Positions 26,386 through 35,650 of a DNA stretch of 64,000 bases are shown here, one piece after another. The position numbers and the translations under genes were made by a program. The notes beneath the pieces were generated by a model. It ran no database searches. It was given only the letters and a program-made list of their open reading frames with translations, and was not told where the DNA came from. The first letter of the stretch is position 1. Each line of letters begins with the position of its first letter. Source of the stretch: Maritimibacter sp. (GTDB taxonomy: Bacteria; Pseudomonadota; Alphaproteobacteria; Rhodobacterales; Rhodobacteraceae); assembly GCA_011389895.1 (NCBI GenBank), contig JAABTN010000012.1:1-64000 (forward strand). Direction: 5' to 3'.

Positions 26386-26781
26386 TCACGGACCCGTCAC
26401 GTTGCCCGGGCTTTCGGACGTCGCACGCCGTGTCGCCGCGAGACGGTGCTTGCGCTTTTGATCCGAGGACAGGGCGCGTGCCGCTTCGGCCCGACCAAAG
26501 GCGCGTTCGGCAAGGCTCCTGAGGCGTTCGTATTCGGCCAGCGCCGTGGCGAGGTCCGAGACCTGCGCACGCCGTTTCCGATGCAGCCAATTGCGCCAAA
26601 GCTCGGCCTGCGTAGCCTGCGCAACGCTCGGCGTGGGTGCCATGGCCGCGTCGCGCTGGGCGTCGAGCGCTTCGAGATCGCGACGCAGGCCCGCGACCTT
26701 TTGGCCCTGTTCTCGAAACCGGGCCAAGGCTGCGTCCAAAGCCACTTCGGTGACTTGGACCAGATCGTCGGCGCGGGTCAT
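26386..26781 (-). CDS. coiled-coil protein of the flagellar operon, FliJ candidate
   Basis: A 131-residue, Arg/Ala-rich protein predicted by eye to be nearly all helical and coiled coil (heptad-like DAALARFREQGQKVAGLRRD, then LRSLAERAFGRAEAARAL). No membrane segment. Its ATG overlaps the flhB stop as ATGA. Size, charge and coiled coil resemble FliJ, the export-ATPase stalk protein, which is otherwise missing in the cluster. Sequence identity to FliJ is not evident, so this remains inference. Confidence 0.5.
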   Translation of the reverse strand: MTRADDLVQVTEVALDAALARFREQGQKVAGLRRDLEALDAQRDAAMAPTPSVAQATQAELWRNWLHRKRRAQVSDLATALAEYERLRSLAERAFGRAEAARALSSDQKRKHRLAATRRATSESPGNVTGP

Positions 26782-27896
26782 TGCAGGTGATCCCCTGTCG
26801 GCAAATCATAGGGTCGGTTCTTTGCCTTCTGGCGCATTTTTTCTGCAAAGCGAATGGCGAGCGCGACCGCTTGGTATTGGTCAGGATCGATCTCCTCGCC
26901 GATCTCGACGCTGGCGTGAATGGCGCGCGCCGTCGGCGGATCGCGGTGGATCGGCACACCGGCTTCCGCCGCCGCTTCGCGAATGCGCGCGGCCACTTCG
27001 TCCACGCCTTTGGCGACACAGACGGGGGCCGCCCCCGCAAGGCGCGACCATTTCAACGCGACGGCATAATGGGTCGGATTCACCACGACCACATCGGCCT
27101 CGGGCACATCCGACAACATCCGGTTCATGGCGATATCATACCCGCGCTGACGCCGCTGTTGTTTCATATGCGGGTCGCCCTCGCTCTGCTTGGTCTCGTC
27201 CATAAGCTCCTTGCGGGACATGCGGTTCTTGCGCAGATGCTCGGCCCGTTGCCAGAGGAAATCGACGCCCCCGATCAACCCGGCGACGACGAGAACCAGG
27301 ACCAGGAAATCTAGGCACAGCTCAAGCAGCCGAACGGTCGCAATCCCCGGTGTCAGGCGAATGGTTTCGAACATGTCGGGAAGCCGGTTCCACAGGAAGA
27401 GACCGAGAATGAGTGAATAGATCACCAGCTTGAAGAAACTCTTGGCAAATTCGAACAACCCGCCGCGCCCGAATTTGTTCTGCGCGTTCGAGAGCGGCGA
27501 TATGCGGCTGGCCTTTGGTTGAAGCTTTTCGGGGGCAAAGACAACGCCGCGAAGCGCCGTGAGCATGAGGATTACGGCGAGCATCGGGGTAAGGAAAAAC
27601 GGCATCATGTGACGCGTCACGTCCCATATGATGGTGCCGCCGATGGCCCCCCCGCCGCCTGAAAACATGTCCTCGGACAAAGGCGCGGCCCGCGCGATGA
27701 GACCGGCCAACGACCCGCCGAAATCGCGCAGTGTCGCCGCCCCGATCGCGGTTCCGGCGACCAGTAGGCCGAAATAGGCGGCAGCAGTGTTGAGATCGGC
27801 AGAGCGCGCGAATTCGCCTTTCTTGCGGGCATCGTCGAGCTTCTTTTGCGTTGGCTCGTGCTCTTTTTCAGAGGCGCTTTGTTCTTCTTCCGCCAT
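26778..27896 (-). CDS. flhB: flagellar export switch protein FlhB
   Basis: A 372-residue protein with an N-terminal KTEPPTQKKL-like motif (HEPTQKKLDDARKKGEFARS), four TM helices (about 35-210) and a cytoplasmic domain containing the autocleavage site NPTHYAVAL. It switches export specificity from hook to filament. ATG 27896 gives the family N-terminus. Both ends overlap neighbours (TGATG with fliR, ATGA with the next gene). Confidence 0.96.
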   Translation of the reverse strand: MAEEEQSASEKEHEPTQKKLDDARKKGEFARSADLNTAAAYFGLLVAGTAIGAATLRDFGGSLAGLIARAAPLSEDMFSGGGGAIGGTIIWDVTRHMMPFFLTPMLAVILMLTALRGVVFAPEKLQPKASRISPLSNAQNKFGRGGLFEFAKSFFKLVIYSLILGLFLWNRLPDMFETIRLTPGIATVRLLELCLDFLVLVLVVAGLIGGVDFLWQRAEHLRKNRMSRKELMDETKQSEGDPHMKQQRRQRGYDIAMNRMLSDVPEADVVVVNPTHYAVALKWSRLAGAAPVCVAKGVDEVAARIREAAAEAGVPIHRDPPTARAIHASVEIGEEIDPDQYQAVALAIRFAEKMRQKAKNRPYDLPTGDHLQ

Positions 27897-28672
27897 CACG
27901 GACCGCCGAAAGGATCGCCGAGAAACGCAAACAGCGCATCGCGCCATGTTTCAAGCAGGAGGGGCGCGGTCAGGGCCAGCAGGATCAGCCCGCCCAATGT
28001 GATCGCGGGCGCGCCGACGAAGGCGACCATCAGTTGCGGCATCGCCTTGTTGATCACGCCAAGCGCCACGTTGTAGATGAGCGACGCGATGACAAAGGGC
28101 GCGGCGAGGGTGAAGGCGAGGGAAAAGGTGCGCGAAATATTCGCGATTCCCCAGTCGCTGACCAACCCGGCCCCGGGCAGGACACCGGGCGGAAAGACCG
28201 CGTAGGACAGGATCATCACCTCGGCCAGCCGAACGTGCAGCCCGAACATCACCGCCAGTGCGAGCCCGCCGACCCAAAGCACATGTCCCATGGCCGGTTG
28301 CGGGTCGACGACCTGCCCGCCAAAGATCTGTGCCAGTGATGTCGACTGCGCCGCGATGGTGCCCGCGGTCTGGAGGGCCAGCACGAAAAGCCGGATCACC
28401 GCCCCGATCGCAAGCCCGGCGATGGCTTCTCCGAAGAGCCACAGGGGAAGCGTCTGTGTCCCCGCAATCACCGGGCGCAGGACCGGGGCCGCCGCCGGCG
28501 CGACGATCAGGGTGAACGCGATCGCGAGGGCAAGACGAATGCGTTCCGGGATGCTGCGTTCCCCGAATGCGGGCAGGAGCGCCATGGCCGCCCCGACCCG
28601 CAGGAAGGTGGCCAACCCGACCATCAGGGCCGCCTGCCCGAATCCCAGGATATCGGCCAGACCTTCGGTCAC
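27896..28672 (-). CDS. fliR: flagellar export gate protein FliR
   Basis: A 258-residue membrane protein with about six TM helices. It begins with a GTG that overlaps the flhA stop (GTGA), giving TEGLADILGFGQAALMVGL, where the first codon is Val/fMet. The family segments LPAFGERSIPERIRLALAIA and LTAPLLLETWRDALF are present. It is the central gate component with FliP and FliQ. A longer open frame extends into flhA but has no membrane character and is not used. Confidence 0.94.
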   Translation of the reverse strand: MTEGLADILGFGQAALMVGLATFLRVGAAMALLPAFGERSIPERIRLALAIAFTLIVAPAAAPVLRPVIAGTQTLPLWLFGEAIAGLAIGAVIRLFVLALQTAGTIAAQSTSLAQIFGGQVVDPQPAMGHVLWVGGLALAVMFGLHVRLAEVMILSYAVFPPGVLPGAGLVSDWGIANISRTFSLAFTLAAPFVIASLIYNVALGVINKAMPQLMVAFVGAPAITLGGLILLALTAPLLLETWRDALFAFLGDPFGGP

Positions 28673-30783
28673 GCCGCCACCATCCCGACAAGCGACGGGC
28701 GCGCATCGGTCCCGATTTCCTCGAAGGAAAACACCGGGTTCATGAGCCCCTTTGCGGTCAAAACCGTGCGCAAGAACCGCCGCCGCCGCGATGACGTGAC
28801 CAAGGCCGGGTAGATCCCCTTTTCGCTTGCCGCCGCGATGCGTTCGGCAACCCGATCTGCGAGCTTGTTGAAAAGCTCGGGCGGCAGCGCGATATCCTGG
28901 CTCCCTCGATCCGGGTCCATCTGGTAGGTTGTGAACAGCTCTTCCCATTCCGGTGCAAGCTGCACGAGGGGCAGCGTTCCATCGTCGCGCCGGACCTCGG
29001 CGATGAGTTGAAATCCCATGCGCTGGCGCACGTGTTCGGTGATGCCCTCGGGCGTCGGGTGGCTTTGCCGCCCCTCGGCGATGGCTTCGAGGATGAGCGG
29101 GAAGTTCCGAATGGAAACACGCTCTTCCAACAGCAGACGCAGGATGGTGAGCAATAGATCGGTGGGCACCTTGTCGGGAACAAGGTCATCCAGCAACCGC
29201 TGGTTCGCCTCTGAGCGCCCGGGATCGGAAAGATTGGTAAACTCGACCATCAGGCGCCGAAGCCCCTTCATCGTCAAAAGCCGGGCGAAATTGCGCTTGA
29301 TGACTTCGAGAAGATGGGTCGCCAGCACTTCCGTCGGTGTGACGACGGTGCTGCCTTGCAACGCTGCTTCTTCCTGCAAGTCCGCTGCGATCCACCGCGC
29401 GGGGGCCCCGTAGACCGGTTCCTTGACCTCGGTTCCCGGCGGCACCTCGTGCTCGTGCCCCGACAGGATGGCCAGCGTGCGACCGGGGTGGAGCACATCG
29501 CGGGCCTGTTCGACACCCTGGATCCTGATCGAATAGGCCCCGGATGGCAGCGTCGGATCGTCGGTCAACCGAATTTCCGGCAAGATCACGCCATAGGTCG
29601 CCGCCACGTGATTGCGCATGTTGGCGATCCGGGCATCCAGCCCGATCGTGGGGTCAAGCACCATGGTGACCAGGTCCGATGCAAACTCGACATGGATATC
29701 GTCGAGATCGAGCACATCCCCCAACGACTCGCGGTGCGGCGTGTCGTCGGGTGATGCTTCGGGCGTATCGGTGAGATCGTGCTGCGACCTTGCACGCATG
29801 AACCCGCGCCACGCCGCGACCCCCAGCGCGCCGGCCCCCGCGATGAAGGGCAGAAACGGCAGCCCGGGGACCAGCGCGAACAGCCCGAGCAGAACCGAAA
29901 CGGTGGCAAGCGCACCCGGGTAGCGGCCAAGCTGCGTAAAAAACGCGAGATCGGTCGACCCGACCGCGCCGCCCCTGGCCAACAAGAGAGCCGAGGCGAT
30001 CGAGATGATGACAGCCGGAATTTGGCTCACAAGCCCGTCGCCGACGGTCAGGATGGCATAGGTTTCGAACGCGCGGCCCAGCTCCATGTCATGCAGCGCC
30101 ACGCCGATGATCAGACCCATGACCAGGTTCAAGAGCGTGATCAAAAGCCCGGCGATCGCATCGCCCTTCACGAATTTCGACGCGCCATCGAGCGACCCGA
30201 AAAAGGTGGTTTCCTGCTGCTCGCGTTCACGCCGTGCCTTGGCTTCTTCATGGTCGATCGCGCCTGCCGACACGTCTGCGTCGATTGCGAGCTGTTTGCC
30301 GGGCATTCCGTCGAGTGCGAAGCGCGCCCCGACCTCGGCCATCCGCGCGGCCCCTTTGGTGATCACCATGAAATTGACGATCAGCAAGACACCGAACACC
30401 ACGAGGCCCAGGAAAACGCTGCCGGACATGACGAAGCTTGCAAAGCCCTCGATCACGTTGCCCGCCGCCCCGGTCCCGGTGTGGCCTTCGCCGATGATCA
30501 ACTTTGTCGATGAAACGTTCAGCGACAGGCGCAGCATGAGAGAGGCAAGAAGGATGGTCGGGAAGGCCGAGAATTCAAGCGGCCTTTCGATGAACAAGGT
30601 GACCGTGAACATCAGGATGGCGAGCGAAAACGACGCCGCAAGACCAACGTCGAGAACCCAGGACGGCACCGGCAGGATCATCATTACGATGACCGCCATA
30701 AGCGCCACGGCGAGCAAGATCGTGGGCTGGAAAACCCGTGATAGCAGCGGCAAATCCGCCGGAGTGGTATCAGCCAGCGTCAT
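28669..30783 (-). CDS. flhA: flagellar export gate protein FlhA
   Basis: A 704-residue protein with an N-terminal membrane domain of about eight helices (residues 20-330), the conserved FHIPEP-type cytoplasmic loop region (GKQLAIDADVSAGAIDHEEA), and a large soluble domain that docks export chaperones (from about 370). It forms the nonameric ring under the export gate. Overlaps sltF upstream (14 bases) and fliR downstream. Confidence 0.96.
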   Translation of the reverse strand: MTLADTTPADLPLLSRVFQPTILLAVALMAVIVMMILPVPSWVLDVGLAASFSLAILMFTVTLFIERPLEFSAFPTILLASLMLRLSLNVSSTKLIIGEGHTGTGAAGNVIEGFASFVMSGSVFLGLVVFGVLLIVNFMVITKGAARMAEVGARFALDGMPGKQLAIDADVSAGAIDHEEAKARREREQQETTFFGSLDGASKFVKGDAIAGLLITLLNLVMGLIIGVALHDMELGRAFETYAILTVGDGLVSQIPAVIISIASALLLARGGAVGSTDLAFFTQLGRYPGALATVSVLLGLFALVPGLPFLPFIAGAGALGVAAWRGFMRARSQHDLTDTPEASPDDTPHRESLGDVLDLDDIHVEFASDLVTMVLDPTIGLDARIANMRNHVAATYGVILPEIRLTDDPTLPSGAYSIRIQGVEQARDVLHPGRTLAILSGHEHEVPPGTEVKEPVYGAPARWIAADLQEEAALQGSTVVTPTEVLATHLLEVIKRNFARLLTMKGLRRLMVEFTNLSDPGRSEANQRLLDDLVPDKVPTDLLLTILRLLLEERVSIRNFPLILEAIAEGRQSHPTPEGITEHVRQRMGFQLIAEVRRDDGTLPLVQLAPEWEELFTTYQMDPDRGSQDIALPPELFNKLADRVAERIAAASEKGIYPALVTSSRRRRFLRTVLTAKGLMNPVFSFEEIGTDARPSLVGMVAA

Positions 30784-31555
30784 TGAAATCGATCAACCCC
30801 TTCTGGTCCGGTCGCTGTTCGAGAGGCACCAGTGAGCCGGGGCTCGCGGTGCGGGCATCTGTGCCGGTCTGCAACAGTGGAAAAGTGTTGATGCGCGGAC
30901 GAACCGGGCGCTTGGGCACCGGTGTCATGGTGCCGGGGTCATTTGTCGCGATGTCTGCCGGGGGAGGTGGTGGTGCGCCCCTGGTCGAGATCGTTTCCCG
31001 GTGTGCCTTGAAGCGTGCCATGTAGCGTTCGGCATGCTCCAGCGTGCGGGAATGATAGGCCCCTGCGGCCTCGGTCCAATCCCCTTTTTCCTGGTATAGC
31101 TCGGTCAGGAACCCGGCGGCATAGCGCCCGCCCGCGAGGGGATCGAACATCTCGTCGATGGATGAGAACCCCTGGTGGTGCCATTTGTAGTTAAGCTGGA
31201 AGCAACCGACATCGAAGCTGCGGGCCCCCTGTTTGAAATGTTGATAGACATAGGCGCGGGCATCGTCTTCGGTTTCGAACCAGATGCCCTTGCCTTCCAT
31301 GTTCACGGTCCAGGGCCAGGGGCGCACAGTGCCGCCCCGGCTGCGCCCCGTCTCCGTCAGGGTGACCGCGAGAAGCACGTCGCGCGGCACACCGGTTTCG
31401 CGTGATATGGTCTGTGCGGCGTGGTCGCAGATATGGGAGGGGTCCGTTTGTGCCGCGGCCAACGTGGGAAGGCATATCACGCACGCGACCATTGCGACAG
31501 CCCGCCGCCAAAACGCCTTGACTCGTGAACCCGGTTTCGGGCGGAGGTGTCGCAT
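30770..31555 (-). CDS. sltF: flagellar soluble lytic transglycosylase (SltF-like)
   Basis: A 261-residue exported protein with signal peptide (VAMVACVICLPTLAAA) and an SLT domain: catalytic Glu in LLAVTLTETGRSR, then SFDVGCFQLNYKWH, then AAGFLTELYQEKGDW and AAGAYHSRT. It probably cuts peptidoglycan to let the rod pass, replacing the muramidase half of FlgJ, as SltF does in Rhodobacter sphaeroides. The ATG at 31555 has AGGAA upstream. The Pro-rich C-terminal tail could interact with rod proteins. Confidence 0.87.
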   Translation of the reverse strand: MRHLRPKPGSRVKAFWRRAVAMVACVICLPTLAAAQTDPSHICDHAAQTISRETGVPRDVLLAVTLTETGRSRGGTVRPWPWTVNMEGKGIWFETEDDARAYVYQHFKQGARSFDVGCFQLNYKWHHQGFSSIDEMFDPLAGGRYAAGFLTELYQEKGDWTEAAGAYHSRTLEHAERYMARFKAHRETISTRGAPPPPPADIATNDPGTMTPVPKRPVRPRINTFPLLQTGTDARTASPGSLVPLEQRPDQKGLIDFNDAG

Positions 31556-31635
31556 GTTCCTGCCTTTGGCAATTCTTGCCGTCACGGTGAGGATAGCGAG
31601 GGGTGGTTTACAAATCGTGTGCACCACCGGGATCT

Positions 31636-34038
31636 TCAGCTTCCGGTCTGGCCGGTGTCCTCGGGGTCTGGATCCGCGTCCTCGTCGGGCGCATCCGACA
31701 TGCCGTCCAGCGTCGTCATGAGCGCATCGAGCCGCGCGCGCGTGTCTCGGCTTTTCGCGATCAACGCGCGGTCCCGCGCCAATGGCGTTTCGATCATCGG
31801 GTCGACCAGCGGCCCGGTGTCGGTCATCAGCGCCGCCGCTTCGCCCAACGCGCCATCATCGAGGTCGGACAACGCCTCCCAATTCCCGCCGCGCCAAGCT
31901 TCGCGAACCCGGGCGTCGCCGTCGCCGAGATCCGCATAGGCCGCCATTGCGCCGGGGTGGTCGCGTGCCATGGACAGGGCGCGCGCGCGCAGCCGGAGGG
32001 CCTCGGGTGCGTCCAGACCCGCGAGGTATCCCACCGCGACCTGTGGTTTTTCCTGCGCAAGCGCGATGCGGGCATAGATCATGCGATCCGCGATCTCCGG
32101 CAGGGCGCCGGTGTCGCCCAGAACAGGGCGCGCGGCGCCGGGAAACCCGAGGTCGAGCAACCGGGTGGCGACCTTGCGCCGCAGATCGGCGGGAAGTGTC
32201 GCGGCCTCGTCCAATCGCCGCCCGCTGCGCGACAAGAATTCGGTATCCGAGGCGTTGTCGACGAGGAGCGAGAAGATCTCGCGCCCAAGGTCGATGGCCG
32301 TGTCCCCGGTCGCGGTGCCATCCGCGCGGGCCCCGTCAAGCCGACCAAAGGCCTCGGCAAAATACCCCGCCGACGCGAGCGCACGAATTTCGGCGCGGGC
32401 AAGCGCGGCCCCGGTTTCCGTGCCGCGATGTTCGAACCCGACGCTTTCGACAAGGTCGATGATACCTTCCGGAACCGCCTCGCCCGCCGCGAGCGCGGCC
32501 TCGATACGCTCGATCAACGTTTCGGGCAAAAGCTCGTCCGCGGTCGGTGCGGCAGCATCAAGGCGTTGGGTCGCGGCGCGCGTGTCGCCGGTCGCGATCT
32601 CACGCCGTGCATCGAGAAGCTGCAGCGCGGCGCTCGGCGGGTCCATGGCTCGTGCTGCACCGGCGCGAAGCGCGTCCGCCGTGGTCTTGTCGTTGATCGC
32701 GAGAAATTTGCTGGCGAGCGGGGGGCCGACGTGTCTGCGCAAATGCGGCGGCAGTTTCAGAAACGCAAGGCGCACGGCGGCGGTGTCGATTTCCTGGTAT
32801 CGATATAACCGGGGTTGCGCGGCTGCGGCCCACAGCGCCACCGGGCCATCACAGGCCATTTGCGCGACCATGAGCGCCGCATTCCCGGCCTGCTCCCGAT
32901 CCATGATCTGCGCCATCATGGTGAGAATGTCGGGGCGCTCGATGTCCGCCGGAAACCGCGACAGGACCGCCAGCGCCTCGACCCCGAAGGTGATATAGAT
33001 GTAGTGACGAATAAGCGCGGTGACCCCCAGCCCGTCGATTTCATCGAACTCACCAATGATATCAGACCGATAAATCCCGATATCCGATCCGGTGCGTAGG
33101 GGGGTGCCCCAATTCGGAATGTCGAAATACCTGTCCGGGAGGCAGGCGTTGCCATCGCCCGTTCGCCTTGGGACGCGCTCCTTGTTGGCGCGATCGATGC
33201 TGGTGGTGATCGCCACGTGCCCCGATCCGTTCACCGCGGGTTCCGGGGGGGCGTCCAATGTGGGGCGCACCGGGTCCGGTGGTTCGGTATCGATGCCGGG
33301 CACATCCGGGAGTGTGATATCTGCATCGAGCAACCCCTGCGCGGCGGCGCGGGCAATCTGGTCAAGAAGGGTGGCTTCGGCATCGCGCACCCGGTTTGAT
33401 GGGTCGACCGGCGGGGGTGGGGCGAGGTTCGGCCCCGGGTCTTCGGTCCCCTCGGGACCCGTGTCAATGTGGCCGCCTTGATGCGCGACGACATCGCCAA
33501 ACGGGTCGAACGTTCTGGTCGGAAAGGTCAGGGGCAAGTTGGCAGACGGGTCTGGCCCCGCGTCAGGGGTGATTGTGTCATCGGCCTTTGTCGCGCTGAC
33601 CGGCGCAACGGGCTGTGCCGGCGCGGGCGCTGTATCTGGGATGTCGGGAAAAGGGTCATTGAAAGGCGCGGCCTCGACCGTGGTCGGCCCATCGACGATA
33701 TCGAGCGCGACATACCCCGGTTGCGCATCAAAGGCAGACAAGTGACAGGCGCAGAGCACCGACAGGAAAAGCCGGCCGCCCCCCCGATCCTCGAGCGCCG
33801 CGATCCGCGTTCGCGGAATGCGGGCAAAGGCCTGCCGCAGGTCGAATGTAGTGTCGGGATCGTCCAGGCGAAATTCGTACCCCCCTGCGACGCGACCAAC
33901 GCGCCAGCTGGCATCGGTGGGGGGTTCGAGCAAAAGCCGGGAAAACGTCGCATGTTCGCCAGAGGTGACGGTGATCGTCTGGGCATGCCCGATTCCCGCC
34001 AAGACCATGAAGAACAGGGCGAGTAAAATGCGCCTCAT
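31636..34038 (-). CDS. 800-residue exported protein of the flagellar operon, unknown function
   Basis: The signal peptide (LLALFFMVLAGIGHA-Q) is followed by a beta-rich N-terminal domain (residues about 20-112, ending VLCACHLSAFDAQPGYVALD) that resembles AMIN-type envelope-binding domains. A low-complexity Pro/Asp/Thr linker runs to about residue 250. The rest (about 310-780) is almost purely helical and Ala-rich, like TPR or other alpha-solenoid repeats. Its ATG overlaps the motA stop. The position between motA and sltF suggests a periplasmic motor or stator-ring part. No known flagellar family was recognised. Confidence 0.75.
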   Translation of the reverse strand: MRRILLALFFMVLAGIGHAQTITVTSGEHATFSRLLLEPPTDASWRVGRVAGGYEFRLDDPDTTFDLRQAFARIPRTRIAALEDRGGGRLFLSVLCACHLSAFDAQPGYVALDIVDGPTTVEAAPFNDPFPDIPDTAPAPAQPVAPVSATKADDTITPDAGPDPSANLPLTFPTRTFDPFGDVVAHQGGHIDTGPEGTEDPGPNLAPPPPVDPSNRVRDAEATLLDQIARAAAQGLLDADITLPDVPGIDTEPPDPVRPTLDAPPEPAVNGSGHVAITTSIDRANKERVPRRTGDGNACLPDRYFDIPNWGTPLRTGSDIGIYRSDIIGEFDEIDGLGVTALIRHYIYITFGVEALAVLSRFPADIERPDILTMMAQIMDREQAGNAALMVAQMACDGPVALWAAAAQPRLYRYQEIDTAAVRLAFLKLPPHLRRHVGPPLASKFLAINDKTTADALRAGAARAMDPPSAALQLLDARREIATGDTRAATQRLDAAAPTADELLPETLIERIEAALAAGEAVPEGIIDLVESVGFEHRGTETGAALARAEIRALASAGYFAEAFGRLDGARADGTATGDTAIDLGREIFSLLVDNASDTEFLSRSGRRLDEAATLPADLRRKVATRLLDLGFPGAARPVLGDTGALPEIADRMIYARIALAQEKPQVAVGYLAGLDAPEALRLRARALSMARDHPGAMAAYADLGDGDARVREAWRGGNWEALSDLDDGALGEAAALMTDTGPLVDPMIETPLARDRALIAKSRDTRARLDALMTTLDGMSDAPDEDADPDPEDTGQTGS

Positions 34039-34904
34039 GCCGCCCCTTTCTTCACGTCCTTCAACGCATCCTCGAGGTCTGAAAAGCTTGGGCGGATATG
34101 CGATGGCGTGTTCTGGCGCCCGACTTCGATACAGATGTTCGTCGAATGATTGTGCAGGTTGGCGACCAGGACTTCTCGAATAAGCTGATAGAAATGCGAA
34201 TCTTCCTCGACGATCGTCCTCACCTTCACCGCGAATGGACCGACGAGCCCATAGGCCAGAAAGACCCCGAGAAAGGTCCCGACGAGCGCGCCACCGATCA
34301 GTTTGCCGAGAATTTCCGGCGGCTGATCAATCGACCCCATGGTCTTGATCACCCCGAGAACGGCGGCCACGATTCCCAGCGCGGGCAGGCCATCGGCAAC
34401 CACCTGCAACGCATGGCTCGAATGCTGCGCATGGTTGAGGTTGGCCTCCATGCGCTTTTCAAGAACTTCCTCGACCTGATGCGGATCGTCGTAGTTCATC
34501 GAGGCCGAGCGCAGGGTGTCACAAATAAGATCGACAGCCTCGCGGTCGCCAAGAATTCTTGGATACTTCTGGAAAATCGGGCTGTCGTCCGGGGCCTCGA
34601 TGTGTTCCTCGAGCGCGACGGCGTTTTGCCGGGCCTGTCGAATAAGCTCGAACAAAAGGCACAGAAGATCCCGGTAATCGTCGGGCTTCCATTTGGGGCC
34701 CTTGAACACCTTTCCGATGTCTTTCAGCGTGTGTTTGATCGCGGCCATGTCGTTCGAGATCACAAAGGCCCCGGCGGCTGCCCCGCCGATCATGGTGAAC
34801 TCGAACGGGAGGGATTTCAGGATGATCCCCATCTTGCCACCGGCGGCAAGATAGCCGCCGAACACCATGACGAAAACCATGCCGATACCGACGAAGCCAA
34901 GCAT
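34035..34904 (-). CDS. motA: flagellar stator protein MotA
   Basis: A 289-residue protein with two N-terminal TM helices, a large cytoplasmic loop, and two C-terminal TM helices. The conserved stator proline segment is VADGLPALGIVAAVLGVIK, and KLIGGALVGTFLGVFLAYGL follows. It forms the proton channel with MotB, which is encoded 10 kb away at 45122. ATG 34904 gives the family start (MLGFVGIGMVF) and has GGGAGA upstream. Stop overlaps the next start as ATGA. Confidence 0.95.
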   Translation of the reverse strand: MLGFVGIGMVFVMVFGGYLAAGGKMGIILKSLPFEFTMIGGAAAGAFVISNDMAAIKHTLKDIGKVFKGPKWKPDDYRDLLCLLFELIRQARQNAVALEEHIEAPDDSPIFQKYPRILGDREAVDLICDTLRSASMNYDDPHQVEEVLEKRMEANLNHAQHSSHALQVVADGLPALGIVAAVLGVIKTMGSIDQPPEILGKLIGGALVGTFLGVFLAYGLVGPFAVKVRTIVEEDSHFYQLIREVLVANLHNHSTNICIEVGRQNTPSHIRPSFSDLEDALKDVKKGAA

Positions 34905-35017
34905 TTGCGATGTCTCCCAGATCCCGTTCAATCGAGGTGATGGTGGCATGCCGAGGTTAATAATCTGCAAGCATCGCTGGATTTCATGCTGCGGCGTCGG
35001 TCGAGAATCGGGGGATG

Positions 35018-35650
35018 CTATTCGGTGGGTGCCGTCGCGTTTCGCCCTGCGAGAAGGACGCTGATCGCATAGGCTTTGTCCGGCGCGAGACCGGCCAGAA
35101 TGGTGGCAGCCGCATCGGCGCGCATCCGGCCCAGGAAACCGGCGGCGAATTCCGGTGGCATTTCGGCAAACACCAGCGCGGCCTGTTTCGGTTTCATGTT
35201 TTCGTAAACTGATGTCAGGCGGGACAGGTCATCTTCCGCCGCGTCGGACGACAGCGCGATCATGCGTTCGAGATCGGCTTCGGCCTGCTCCAGGGCCAAA
35301 AGGTTCTTTCGCACCTGTTCCTCCGCGATTTCAAGCGCTTGTGCCCGATCCTCAAACGCCTGCTCGCGGGATTTGAGCCTGTCTTCCCGTTCGTTCAACA
35401 GGTTCAGCAGGGTCGCAATATCTTCATCCGGCGTGCAGGCCTGCGCGGCCTCGACATCCTCGGTGCTGAACCCGGCCACCTCTTGCGCAATCGCGAACCC
35501 GCCTGACGACCCGAGCCTGAGAAAAGCCGAGGTCAAGAGGCTGAGCGCGACGAGCCACAGGATACCGGTGCGCGCCCGTCGTTTGCGCGTCGGTCTCTTC
35601 GCCCGGTCTGGTGTCGATGGTTTGGGTGAAGCGGTGCGTTTCCCGGTCAT
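35018..35650 (-). CDS. MotE-like protein (MgtE N-terminal-type domain)
   Basis: A 210-residue protein. A basic cytoplasmic N-terminus is followed by one TM helix (ILWLVALSLLTSAFLRL, about 29-45). A long coiled coil covers about residues 85-140 (LLNEREDRLKSREQAFEDRA). A C-terminal MgtE_N-like segment follows (YENMKPKQAALVFAEMPPEF with AAGFLGRMRADAAATIL). This layout matches MotE, which in Sinorhizobium acts as a periplasmic chaperone for MotC. The stator-linked role here is inferred from that and from motA next door. Confidence 0.82.
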   Translation of the reverse strand: MTGKRTASPKPSTPDRAKRPTRKRRARTGILWLVALSLLTSAFLRLGSSGGFAIAQEVAGFSTEDVEAAQACTPDEDIATLLNLLNEREDRLKSREQAFEDRAQALEIAEEQVRKNLLALEQAEADLERMIALSSDAAEDDLSRLTSVYENMKPKQAALVFAEMPPEFAAGFLGRMRADAAATILAGLAPDKAYAISVLLAGRNATAPTE

